From positions 1 through 64,000 of the forward strand of contig CALUJL010000011.1 in NCBI GenBank assembly GCA_944320955.1: DNA of 64,000 bases, given 5' to 3'. Source of the stretch: an uncultured Bacteroidaceae bacterium. Its GTDB lineage: Bacteria; Bacteroidota; Bacteroidia; Bacteroidales; Bacteroidaceae. Position 1 is the stretch's first letter; each line of letters starts with the position of its first letter. Shown here piece after piece: positions 8,946-18,152 of this stretch. The position numbers and the translations under genes were made by a program. The notes under the pieces were generated by a model. That model was given only the letters and a program-made list of their open reading frames with translations, ran no database searches and was not told the DNA's origin.

Positions 8946-9265
8946 CCGGGCAAAAGAGAATCACAACCGGTTACGGCTTTCCCCCCAATCAGGAGGAAGG
9001 GAGACAGCTTTCTGCCTAATAGCATATACAATAGACGAAGATTGATTGTATTTTGCTTGTATATCAAATAAATTTAATACATTTGTAGCGCATTCAGATT
9101 CCCAAATGCGCTTTTCATTTATAATGTTGCTTTTCCCGTTCCGTTTATAGAGATACAACAAAAAGAATAAAAAATCTTATTACAAAACAAATTCTGTCAT
9201 GTTATTTGCTATAATAGTTTTTATAGGTGTTGCACTCTATACTATGCGTAACCTTACAAAATAGG
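8946..9265 (+). promoter_or_regulatory. AT-rich CRISPR leader with promoter and short hairpin
   Basis: Composition drops sharply from GC-rich to AT-rich near 9010. A promoter reads TTG 9057-9059, 18 bases, TACATTTG 9078-9085, pointing towards the array. Immediately after it AGCGCATT (9087-9094) pairs with AATGCGCT (9105-9112), followed by TTTTCATTT, a terminator-like hairpin. No protein-coding region is convincing here. The rest, 9120-9265, is AT-rich and ends at the first repeat. Confidence 0.5.
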
Positions 9266-9541
9266 GTTGTGATTTGCTTTCAAATTTGTACCTTTGAGCC
9301 ACAGGAAACAGCAGAAGAAGCGGAATAAATAACCACTTAAAAGTTGTGATTTGCTTTCAAATTTGTACCTTTGAGCCACAGGAAACAGCGAAAAGGAGCC
9401 TGATGCATATAAGGCGGTGTTGTGATTTGCTTTCAAATTTGTACCTTTGAGCCACAGGAAACAGCTTCAAGAAATACTTCGGCAACAACTGCGAGTTGTG
9501 ATTTGCTTTCAAATTTGTACCTTTGAGCCACAGGAAACAGC
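9266..9541 (+). CRISPR. Type II-C CRISPR array, 4 repeats and 3 spacers
   Basis: Four identical 47-bp repeats start at 9266, 9343, 9419 and 9495. They begin GTTGTGATTTGC and end CACAGGAAACAGC. The three spacers are 30, 29 and 29 bases. This repeat length and sequence class is known for Bacteroidota type II-C systems. The direction is set by the tracrRNA near 15571, whose anti-repeat complements the 5' half of the repeat as read on the plus strand, and by the AT-rich leader on the left. The array therefore converges with the minus-strand cas genes. All repeats, including the last, are intact, which suggests a young or recently contracted array. Confidence 0.97.
9267..9296 (+). promoter_or_regulatory. 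Promoter inside CRISPR repeat 1 (also in repeats 2-4)
   Basis: Within the repeat, TTG at repeat positions 2-4 and TACCTTTG at positions 24-31 are separated by 19 bases, an exact match to the Bacteroidota -33/-7 promoter. Copies lie at 9344-9373, 9420-9449 and 9496-9525. Transcription should start near repeat position 36-38, leaving about 10 repeat bases before the spacer. This mirrors the per-repeat promoters known from Neisseria meningitidis type II-C; for this locus it is inference from sequence. Confidence 0.6.
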
Positions 9542-9613
9542 TCATTCTTCATTACAAGCTGTAGGACAGCGGAATACAAAGGTAGTTAGAATCTAAAATC
9601 TTATCTGTTTCCC

Positions 9614-9647
9614 ACATCAAATCCCGCCTGCAGGCGGGATTTGATGT
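9614..9647. terminator. Bidirectional hairpin between CRISPR array and cas2
   Basis: Perfect 15-bp arms (9614-9628, 9633-9647) enclose a TGCA loop. It lies between the convergent CRISPR array and cas2 and probably ends transcripts from both sides, although no long T run follows. Confidence 0.7.
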
Positions 9648-9650
9648 ATT

Positions 9651-10914
<1,264 letters not shown>

Positions 10915-10918
<4 letters not shown>

Positions 10919-11655
10919 TGCCTGTCCCTCCCGTCTTTTAGCCGTACATTCCCCAACCGGTCCACTGCCAACGGAACGCATACCTCCTTTATCATTTCTC
11001 CCGTCAAGGCACGCTCCATCTTGTTCAGCTTCTCAAATTCCACCTTGTCTACTATCGCCTTAGCCACGGCAGCCGGCACGAAATGACATTCATAGCCCGT
11101 GCAACTCACCATTTTATATATCTTATTCCTATCCAATGGCTGCCGAACTTCGCCGCTCGCCCGCTCTTCCGGCGCCGGTACGTAGACCAAGTCGCCCGGC
11201 GAGAGTACAAACCGCGGCGGCACGCCCCCGGCATTCTCCGGAGCAGGCGGGAGTCTCCGCTTCAGGCGGTCGATGGCGACGTTCAGGGGCACGCTGAAAT
11301 AACTCCTCTTCCGCAACACTTTGCCCGTTTCCTTGTCCACCTTTTCCTCCTCGTAGATGGCGAAGAAGAGGTTTGTCCCCTTGGCAGCTTCCACAAACTT
11401 GGAGCCCTTGTTGCCTGCCGCCCCTACGGCAAACTTGTCGGCCTTCTCGTAAACGCGCACCTTATATATAGGTTGGTGCGGCTTGCCACCGTTAAGGTCC
11501 GCCAGGTTGCGGTTCATCCGCTCTATGCCGTCGGGGGAGAAAGCCAAGTTCGGGTCGTCCCCGTTCGCTTCCAGATGGCGGAGCAGGATTTTCCGGATAC
11601 CCGTGTCGGAGAGTTTCTCCACGATTTTCTTCCGGTCGAAGCTCGTATCCAGAGG
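10915..11655 (-). pseudogene. cas9: 3' segment of cas9 (C-terminal PAM-interacting region), separated by an in-frame TAG
   Basis: These 246 codons continue in the same frame after the TAG at 11656-11658 without any other stop. They encode PLDTSFDRKKI, then EKLSDTGIRKILLRHLEANG, FSPDGIERMNRNLADLNGGK, KVRVYEKADKFAVG and ending NVRLKDGRDRQ, which is the usual C-terminal wedge/PAM-interacting portion of Bacteroidota Cas9. An in-frame GTG at 11622 could in principle start a 235-residue fragment, but there is no reason to expect it as a native start. The stop codon overlaps cas1 as ATGA. Lack of further decay suggests the TAG is recent, is read through at some level, or is a sequencing error. Confidence 0.9.
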
Positions 11656-14600
11656 CTAGCGCGTGGCGAAATAGCGGTCCTTCCCTTCTTTGGAGAAACG
11701 GTAGACGCTTATTTTCTTCAGGTCCACGTCCGGCCAGATTTCCGGCCGGCTCCCGAAATAAAGTCTGATTTGCTTTTCATCCAGCCCCTGCGCCAAGAGT
11801 TCTTTCAGCTTCCTCTTCAGATCCCGTTCTACCACAGTGTGCGGACTCTTGAGCGCGTCCCGCAGAGGAACGGTCGCTATCTGCCGCAGATTGACCTCGC
11901 CATACACCGTATCCTGGTGCATCGGGAGACGGATGGCCCAGTTGTCGCCTTTTTCTTGCTTGCGGCGCGTTTTCTTGCCTGTAGCGTCGTCGTAGTGCTC
12001 GTAGCGGTTGACCGTTTTGTTGATGACCCTCAGGTTCTGCTTGAAGCTTACTACGGTGTTCTCCAGCGCAGTGCGTACATCCTGGGTAAAAGTGTCCCAC
12101 GGTTTCTTGACCAGCCACTGGTAGTTCCCCTCGCTGTCCGGACGAGTCTTGTCGCAGAGTAGCCGTTGCAGGTCGTGGCGGGAGGTTTTTCCGTCGGCGG
12201 AGGCCGAAATATTGCTCAAGTAGTTTACGATATTGCGGGAAGCGCAGGCTATGACGATGGCGTCGAGGGCGTGGTGGCGATGGTCGATGCGCTTTTTGCT
12301 GTATCCCCGCTGCTGGTCGAGCGGCATGTCGGGGATTTCCTGCCGGTTCGAGTTGAGCGTGGTGTAGCGCCGGGTGCCGGTCAGCTGGTTCAGCCGCTGA
12401 AAGCGGGGCAGGACGATGTGGTTCCACACTGCGTCGAGCCCCCAGTCGCGTCTCAGCCGGTCGGTGACGCTGCCGGTGCAGACTACTACGTTTTTGGAGA
12501 TTGCTGCCGTTTCGCCCTCTTCGCGCACGATGCGGGAGAGGAGGGAGGTGACGAAGCGGCTGATGTAGCGGCTGTCGTTGAGCTGCCGTTGGGTGAAACC
12601 TTCGGGAATGTCCTCCAGCAGGAGTTTCTTCATCTTCGCCCGGTTCCTGCCGTAGTGTTCTTGGACGAATTTCAAGTAGACCTCCTCGGAGAATATTTCT
12701 GCTGTGCGGCCATTGCCCAGGGATACCTTCTCGCCGTGATGGCGCTTGATGAATTCGTGGCCCAGCTGGTTGTCCTTCAGTTTGTTTACGGCCGATTCGC
12801 AGATTACCTTGTTGCTGAAGGAGTCGTCGAAGTAGCGCGAGCGGGGAATGATGTGCTCTATCTCGTAGTCCCGCGTAAAGAGTTTGCCCAGCGGGATGAC
12901 GGCGCCGGTATAGGGCGAGCGGTAGCGTTGTTCGAGCCAGAGCCTGTAACGCAGGATTTCGCCATGGGTGGGGCGCTTCTTGACGTCGACCTCGCTGAAT
13001 TTCTTCAGGATTTCGGCTATGTCGTCGGGGCATCCATCGGGACCGCCAAGGGCTCCTTCTTCGTAGATACGCAGAAGTTCTTGCTGCGAGGGGGAATAGG
13101 GACGCACGTTTTCTATCTCGAATTCGGGATTCATGAATTCGGTGAGCAGGGCCTTGATGCGCAGATTGGCGTTTTCGTTTTCCCGGATTTGCCGCGTCAT
13201 TGCGGCCCGCTTGTCCTTGGGGTTCTTCATCTCCCGGCCGAGTTCGACGTGGATTTCGTCGATGTGCCCCACCTGGCGCCAGATGTCGCGCACGGTGCGC
13301 AGGGTCTCCATCGCGACTTGCTCGACTATGGGGTTGCGCAGGGAGTGCTGCCGGAAGGTCCGGAGATAGGCGTCGATGTCGGCGGGGCTCTGCCAGTGGT
13401 CGGTTTCGCGCGCTTCGGAGTGGCGGCCGTAGGCAGCGTAGCAGGCCAGCCAGGTGGGCAAGCCGCGGAAAGAGGCGATGTCGTGGAGGGAAATACCGTT
13501 TTTCTCCATGCGGCGGCATATCTCTTCGCTGCACTCGCCGGCCAACATCTTATTGATATGCCCGCGCGTGGAGGGGTCGATGGCTTCGGCCGACCAGTGG
13601 CGGCCCGTCCGCATCAGGGGGAGCAGCCGCCGGAGGGCTTTGGCCGAATAGGCTCCATAGGAGGAGTCGAAAGGCGGAGTCTTGCAGAAGGCCTCTGCAA
13701 AAGCCGCTTCGTCCACTCCCTGCTTGCGGGCAAAGGTGGCGAGAGCCTTATGGAGTTCCGCAGGGTCGGCCACGGAGTAGAGTATGTGCCACAGGCTTTC
13801 TTCGCGTCCGGGGGTGAGAAACTGCCTGTCTATGCCGGCCTTCTTCAGGCGGGCAAGCAGCAGGGCGCGGGTTTCGCCGCAAGGGTATTTCTTGTCTTCC
13901 ACGTAGTTCCATCGGTATTCGTCCTTGCCTGCTTTCTTCAGCCCGAAGGGCGGGTAGCCGAGAAAGGCTTTCTGGTCGATTTCTTTCTGCTCGCTCAGCC
14001 AGTCGAAGAGTGCGGCGCGCTCGTCTCCGGTCGGGAGGAAGCGGGCGGTCACGTCGGCGTCCGTCTCCATGCGGCCGTCCGCGCCGCGGCGCAGGCGCTG
14101 GTAGATGCGCAGGTTGCCGACGAACTGCCAGAGGCGGAACTCCTGGAAGAGGGGATGGGAGCGGGCGATGCACTTGAGGGGATAGGTGCGGATCTCGCCT
14201 GTGGCGCGGTCGACGGCCGTGTGTGCCTCGTAGGGGCATTCGCCGACGAGCCCCTTCTTGCTGCGCAGGGGGCGCTGGTAGAAGAGTATGTCGTCGGCAA
14301 GGAAGTCGGCCAAGCTGCGGTTTGGCCCGGTGAGGGCAGCCCGGTGGGCGGCGTTGTGGGGATAGAGTTCTTCGGCGCAGGCGGCAAGGAGCGATTTGTC
14401 CTGCAACTTTTGGTGAAAAGCGCTTTGGGTTTTCAGGATTTCCTGCAGCTCTTTTCGGTAATACTTGCGGTCGATGGTGTGGACCAGCCTGCCGCGTATC
14501 TTCTGCGCGTGGTCGCGGAGCAGGGCGTCGTAGATGTAGCTGCCTACGGTCTTGCCGGAGAGGTCTATGTCGTGCTGGGTCTTTTGCTTGAGCAGGGTCC

Positions 14601-15474
14601 AGTCGTCCTCCTTGGGAGCGTGGATGGAGGGTTGCTTCACGCGGCCGTCTTTGTCCCGCTTTTCTGTTCCGTCGGAATTCAGCTCGGTGGTGATGATGAA
14701 GTCCTTTACTTTTCCTTCCCAGTCGAGGGGCACGGTGCTGGCGCGGCGGTAGAGGAGTCCGCCTTCGAGGTGCACGTCGTACCACACGGCGGCTCCCTTC
14801 CGCTCCCCGCTGTCTTCCACCGAGAGGACGCGCAGGGCGCGGTATTCCTCGCGGCGAGAGGCCGGTTTCTCTTCTTCCGCCTCGCCACGGAGCTGGTAGT
14901 AGCCCCGCTTTTGATTGAAACTCAGCAGTATCCAGGCCAGCTCGCAGGGCGTGACGGGGAGGGTCAGGGCTTTCTTGCGCAGATAGTAGAGCGTCCAGTC
15001 GTAGGGTATTTTGCGGCCGTCGGTAAGAAGCCGGGGCTGGTGGAGGCGAAAGTCGGCGAGCATCTCTTCGAAAGATGCCTGGAAGAGGAAACGGGGATGC
15101 CCCTGTCCGTCGGTGGCCCAGGGGAGTTTGGGCTCGCCGCCGGGGAGGAAACGGCCGTAGCGGTCGAGGGCGCGGTCGTAGTGTTCGGGCAGAAAGCCCA
15201 TGAGGCGCAGGATGCGGTGGAGGCGTTCGCGGCGCAGCTTGCTCCGCTCCTGCAGGCGGCGGGCGGAGCGGCGGAAGGTGCGTTCGCGGGTTTGAGATAC
15301 GGTGTTGCCCTTGCTGAAGTCGCCGAGTTGGGCGGCGTCCATGGGGATTACGCGGGAACCGTCGCCCCGGATCCGGCCTTGCCGGTCGGGCAGACTTTCC
15401 GCCTCGGAGGGAATATTTACCACGGCCCAGCCGATGCTGTTGGTGCCCAAGTCGAGTCCTAAGATGTTTTTCAT
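11656..15474 (-). CDS. cas9: CRISPR-associated endonuclease Cas9 (type II-C), truncated by TAG at codon 1273
   Basis: RNA-guided DNA endonuclease. From the ATG at 15474 (MKNILGLDLGTNSIGWAVVN) all nuclease residues are present: RuvC-I Asp8, an Arg-rich bridge helix at about 68-89, RuvC-II Glu744 (IHVELGRE), HNH His874 and Asn888 (EIEHIIPRSRYFDDSFSNK), and RuvC-III His1067/His1068 and Asp1071 (RHHALDAIVIA). Translation stops at TAG after ...KDRYFATR (residue 1272). With the downstream 246 codons the intact protein would be about 1,519 residues, long for Cas9. As read, the product lacks the PAM-interacting end and is probably inactive for cleavage. The reading frame could begin earlier at 15591, but that runs through the tracrRNA. 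Confidence 0.93.
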   Translation of the reverse strand: MKNILGLDLGTNSIGWAVVNIPSEAESLPDRQGRIRGDGSRVIPMDAAQLGDFSKGNTVSQTRERTFRRSARRLQERSKLRRERLHRILRLMGFLPEHYDRALDRYGRFLPGGEPKLPWATDGQGHPRFLFQASFEEMLADFRLHQPRLLTDGRKIPYDWTLYYLRKKALTLPVTPCELAWILLSFNQKRGYYQLRGEAEEEKPASRREEYRALRVLSVEDSGERKGAAVWYDVHLEGGLLYRRASTVPLDWEGKVKDFIITTELNSDGTEKRDKDGRVKQPSIHAPKEDDWTLLKQKTQHDIDLSGKTVGSYIYDALLRDHAQKIRGRLVHTIDRKYYRKELQEILKTQSAFHQKLQDKSLLAACAEELYPHNAAHRAALTGPNRSLADFLADDILFYQRPLRSKKGLVGECPYEAHTAVDRATGEIRTYPLKCIARSHPLFQEFRLWQFVGNLRIYQRLRRGADGRMETDADVTARFLPTGDERAALFDWLSEQKEIDQKAFLGYPPFGLKKAGKDEYRWNYVEDKKYPCGETRALLLARLKKAGIDRQFLTPGREESLWHILYSVADPAELHKALATFARKQGVDEAAFAEAFCKTPPFDSSYGAYSAKALRRLLPLMRTGRHWSAEAIDPSTRGHINKMLAGECSEEICRRMEKNGISLHDIASFRGLPTWLACYAAYGRHSEARETDHWQSPADIDAYLRTFRQHSLRNPIVEQVAMETLRTVRDIWRQVGHIDEIHVELGREMKNPKDKRAAMTRQIRENENANLRIKALLTEFMNPEFEIENVRPYSPSQQELLRIYEEGALGGPDGCPDDIAEILKKFSEVDVKKRPTHGEILRYRLWLEQRYRSPYTGAVIPLGKLFTRDYEIEHIIPRSRYFDDSFSNKVICESAVNKLKDNQLGHEFIKRHHGEKVSLGNGRTAEIFSEEVYLKFVQEHYGRNRAKMKKLLLEDIPEGFTQRQLNDSRYISRFVTSLLSRIVREEGETAAISKNVVVCTGSVTDRLRRDWGLDAVWNHIVLPRFQRLNQLTGTRRYTTLNSNRQEIPDMPLDQQRGYSKKRIDHRHHALDAIVIACASRNIVNYLSNISASADGKTSRHDLQRLLCDKTRPDSEGNYQWLVKKPWDTFTQDVRTALENTVVSFKQNLRVINKTVNRYEHYDDATGKKTRRKQEKGDNWAIRLPMHQDTVYGEVNLRQIATVPLRDALKSPHTVVERDLKRKLKELLAQGLDEKQIRLYFGSRPEIWPDVDLKKISVYRFSKEGKDRYFATR

Positions 15475-15512
15475 GAGGAATAATGAGGGAAAAGGGGTGA
15501 AACAAGGGCGGA

Positions 15513-15566
15513 AAGATACGATTTTTTCTGAGCGGGCATTGCGGATTGATTTTTTTCGTATCTTTG
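15513..15566. promoter_or_regulatory. Divergent cas9/tracrRNA promoter region
   Basis: On the plus strand TTG 15539-15541 is followed after 17 bases by TATCTTTG 15559-15566, driving tracrRNA. On the minus strand TATCTTTC (15513-15520), one base off consensus, is placed to drive cas9, about 40 bases before its ATG. The two boxes form an inverted repeat, AAAGATACG and CGTATCTTT, each next to a run of T or A, so the region is nearly symmetrical. Confidence 0.6.
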
Positions 15567-15570
15567 GCCG

Positions 15571-15664
15571 TACAAATTTGAAGCAAATCACAATAAGGAG
15601 TATTCCGTTGTGAACACACTCAGGCTCCGGCCCGTCGTCCTTTATCGGCGGGCCACTTTTTTAC
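15571..15664 (+). ncRNA. tracrRNA for the type II-C CRISPR system
   Basis: TACAAATTTGAAGCAAATCA and the next bases (to about 15594) complement the first 25 bases of the CRISPR repeat with one bulged base and a terminal G-U pair. The TATCTTTG box ends 5 bases upstream, so the RNA should begin at the anti-repeat. Small stems follow (GGA-GTAT-TCC near 15597-15606; GTG...CAC near 15609-15618), then a GGCCCG/CGGGCC hairpin (15629-15634 with 15649-15654) and a T6 run, an intrinsic terminator. The architecture fits known type II-C tracrRNAs. Confidence 0.88.
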
Positions 15665-15795
15665 CCTTGCCCTATGGGAGCGAAAACGAGTGGAAAGCCG
15701 AAACGTCTGCGGACGTTTCCCCCGCAACACTCCTTTTTTTCCCTTTTCGCCCCCAGCCGGCGGCCGGCGGGCTTGCGGATTCGCGGGGAAAGACG

Positions 15796-15803
15796 TATTT
15801 TTG
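15796..15803 (+). promoter_or_regulatory. -7 box upstream of the NfnAB-like fusion gene
   Basis: TATTTTTG matches TAnnTTTG and lies 36 bases before the ATG at 15840; the expected start near 15810 excludes the longer frame from 15690. Confidence 0.55.
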
Positions 15804-15839
15804 CGCCATACTAAGCATAAATTCTCACAGAAAGGCAAT

Positions 15840-18152
15840 ATGAACAAAATCATAAAGAAGGAACAGTTTTCCGAAAAGGTCTTCAAGTTCGTAGTGGAAG
15901 CGCCGCTCATAGCCCGCTCGCGCCGGGCGGGGCACTTCGTCATCGTGCGCGTGGGCGAAAAGGGGGAGCGCATCCCGCTCACCATTGCCGACGCCGACGA
16001 GGCGCGGGGGACGATTACGCTCGTGGTGCAGGAGGTGGGCCTCTCGTCTACCAAGCTGTGCGAGCTCAACGAGGGCGACGAGATAACGGACATCGTGGGC
16101 CCCCTTGGGCAGGCTACGCGCATCGAGCGCTACGGCACGGTGGTCTGCGCCGGAGGCGGCGTGGGCGTGGCACCGATGCTCCCCATAGTCCGCGCGCTGA
16201 AGGCGGCGGGAAACCGGGTGATCTCCGTATTGGCCGGGAGAACGAAGGAGCTGATCATACTGGAAGACGAGGTGCGCGCCTCCTCGGACGAGGTGATCGT
16301 CATGACCGACGACGGCTCCTACGGCCGCAAAGGGCTGGTGACGGAAGGCGTGGAGAGCGTGATCCAGCGGGAAAAGGTGGACAAGTGTTTTGCCATCGGC
16401 CCGGCCATCATGATGAAGTTCGTCTGCCTGCTGACCAAGAAATACGGGGTGCCGACGGAGGTGTCGCTCAACACCATCATGGTGGACGGCACGGGCATGT
16501 GCGGAGCCTGCCGCATCACGGTGGGCGGACAGACGAAGTTTGTCTGCGTGGACGGCCCGGAGTTCGACGGCCACCAAGTGGACTTCGACGAGATGCTCAA
16601 ACGCATGGGCGCTTTCCGCAGCATCGAGCGCGAGGAAATGCACAAGTTGGAGGAGCACCACGAAGCCCCCGCCCCGACTGATGCCCCCGCTCCCGCCCCG
16701 GCCGACCGGAACGCGCGCACCGCGCCTTGGCGCGAGGAGCTGCGCCGGGCCATGAAGCCGAAGGAGCGCATGGCCATCCCCCGCGTGCAGATGCCGGAGC
16801 TGGAGGCGGAATACCGCTCCCACAGCCGCCGCGAGGAGGTCAACCGGGGACTGACGGAGGAGATGGCCGTCCTGGAGGCGCGCCGCTGCCTGGACTGCGC
16901 CAACCCGAGCTGCACAGAGGGCTGCCCGGTGGGAATCAGGATACCGGACTTCATCAAAAACATCGAGCGGGGCGAATTCCTGGAGGCAGCCCGGGTGTTG
17001 AAGCAGACGAGCGCACTGCCGGCCGTGTGCGGGCGGGTCTGCCCGCAGGAGAAGCAGTGCGAGGCCAAGTGCGTACACGTGAAGGCGGGAAAGCAGCCCG
17101 TCGCCATAGGCTATCTGGAGCGCTTCGCGGCCGACTACGAGCGGGAGAGCGGGCAGGTATCGGTGCCGGAAGTGGCCGGGGCCAACGGCATCAAGGTGGC
17201 CGTCGTGGGCTCCGGGCCCGCGGGGCTGTCGTTTGCCGGCGACATGGCCAAGATGGGCTACGAAGTGACGGTCTTCGAGGCGCTGCACGAGATAGGCGGC
17301 GTGCTCAAGTACGGCATCCCGGAGTTCCGCCTGCCCAACCGCATCGTGGACACGGAGGTGGACAACCTGCGCCACATGGGCGTGCGCTTCGTAAAGGACT
17401 GCATCGTGGGGAAAACGGTGAGCATCGCCCAGCTGGAAGAGGCCGGATACAAGGGAATCTTCGTGGCCTCCGGAGCAGGACTGCCCAACTTCATGAACAT
17501 CCCCGGGGAGAACTCCATCAACATACTCTCCTCGAACGAATACCTGACGCGCGTCAACCTCATGGACGCGGCCAGCGAGGAGAGCGACACGCCGGTCTAC
17601 TTCGGCAAGCGCGTGGCCGTCATCGGCGGCGGCAACACGGCCATGGACTCCGTGCGCACGGCCAAACGGCTGGGCGCGGAGCGGGCCATGATCGTCTACC
17701 GCCGCTCGGAGGAGGAAATGCCGGCCCGCATAGAAGAGGTGAAGCACGCCAAGGAAGAAGGCGTGGAGTTCCTCACGCTGCATAACCCCATCGAGTACAT
17801 TGCCGACGAGGAGGGCAAGGTGAAACAAGTGCGCCTGCAAAAGATGGAGCTCGGCGAGCCCGACGAGAGCGGGCGCCGCAGCCCGGTGCCCATTCCCGGT
17901 GCCGTGGAGACGATCGACATAGACATGGCCATCGTCAGCATAGGCGTTTCGCCCAACCCCATCGTGCCGAAATCCGTAGAAGGGCTCCAGCTCGGGCGGA
18001 AGGGCACCATAACCGTCGACGAGAACATGCGCTCCTCCATCCCCACCATCTACGCCGGAGGCGACATCGTGCGCGGGGGAGCGACCGTAATCCTTGCCAT
18101 GGGCGACGGCCGGCGCGCCGCTGCAGCCATGGACAAACAGCTGAAGCCATGA
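15840..18152 (+). CDS. NfnAB-like fusion: ferredoxin-NADP reductase-type subunit joined to GltD-like NADPH oxidoreductase
   Basis: This 771-residue flavoprotein fuses two proteins that are often separate. The N-terminal part (about 1-265) resembles the dihydroorotate dehydrogenase electron-transfer/NfnA family, with CAGGGVGVAPMLPIV for nucleotide and DGTGMCGACRITVGGQTKFVCVDGP for a 2Fe-2S cluster. A Pro/Ala linker follows (about 275-290), then a GltD/NfnB-like part with two 4Fe-4S motifs (CLDCANPSCTEGCPVG; CGRVCPQEKQCEAKC), an FAD site (VAVVGSGPAGLSFAGDMA) and an NAD(P) site (VAVIGGGNTAMDSVRTA). Known relatives bifurcate electrons between NADPH, NAD and ferredoxin, or are annotated as glutamate synthase small subunit. 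No GltB-like large subunit is nearby, which favours the Nfn-like role. Confidence 0.88.
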   Translation: MNKIIKKEQFSEKVFKFVVEAPLIARSRRAGHFVIVRVGEKGERIPLTIADADEARGTITLVVQEVGLSSTKLCELNEGDEITDIVGPLGQATRIERYGTVVCAGGGVGVAPMLPIVRALKAAGNRVISVLAGRTKELIILEDEVRASSDEVIVMTDDGSYGRKGLVTEGVESVIQREKVDKCFAIGPAIMMKFVCLLTKKYGVPTEVSLNTIMVDGTGMCGACRITVGGQTKFVCVDGPEFDGHQVDFDEMLKRMGAFRSIEREEMHKLEEHHEAPAPTDAPAPAPADRNARTAPWREELRRAMKPKERMAIPRVQMPELEAEYRSHSRREEVNRGLTEEMAVLEARRCLDCANPSCTEGCPVGIRIPDFIKNIERGEFLEAARVLKQTSALPAVCGRVCPQEKQCEAKCVHVKAGKQPVAIGYLERFAADYERESGQVSVPEVAGANGIKVAVVGSGPAGLSFAGDMAKMGYEVTVFEALHEIGGVLKYGIPEFRLPNRIVDTEVDNLRHMGVRFVKDCIVGKTVSIAQLEEAGYKGIFVASGAGLPNFMNIPGENSINILSSNEYLTRVNLMDAASEESDTPVYFGKRVAVIGGGNTAMDSVRTAKRLGAERAMIVYRRSEEEMPARIEEVKHAKEEGVEFLTLHNPIEYIADEEGKVKQVRLQKMELGEPDESGRRSPVPIPGAVETIDIDMAIVSIGVSPNPIVPKSVEGLQLGRKGTITVDENMRSSIPTIYAGGDIVRGGATVILAMGDGRRAAAAMDKQLKP

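Noticed and set aside
11656..11658. TAG recoded as an amino acid in this genome
   Set aside because: cas2 (9651) and the AraC gene (47192) end in TAG at plausible natural ends, so no genome-wide reassignment is indicated; only local readthrough remains possible.
12166..15462. A 1098-codon open frame on the plus strand opposite cas9
   Set aside because: It is the antisense shadow of a GC-rich conserved gene; it shows no family motifs and crosses the cas9 catalytic regions, whose codons explain it.
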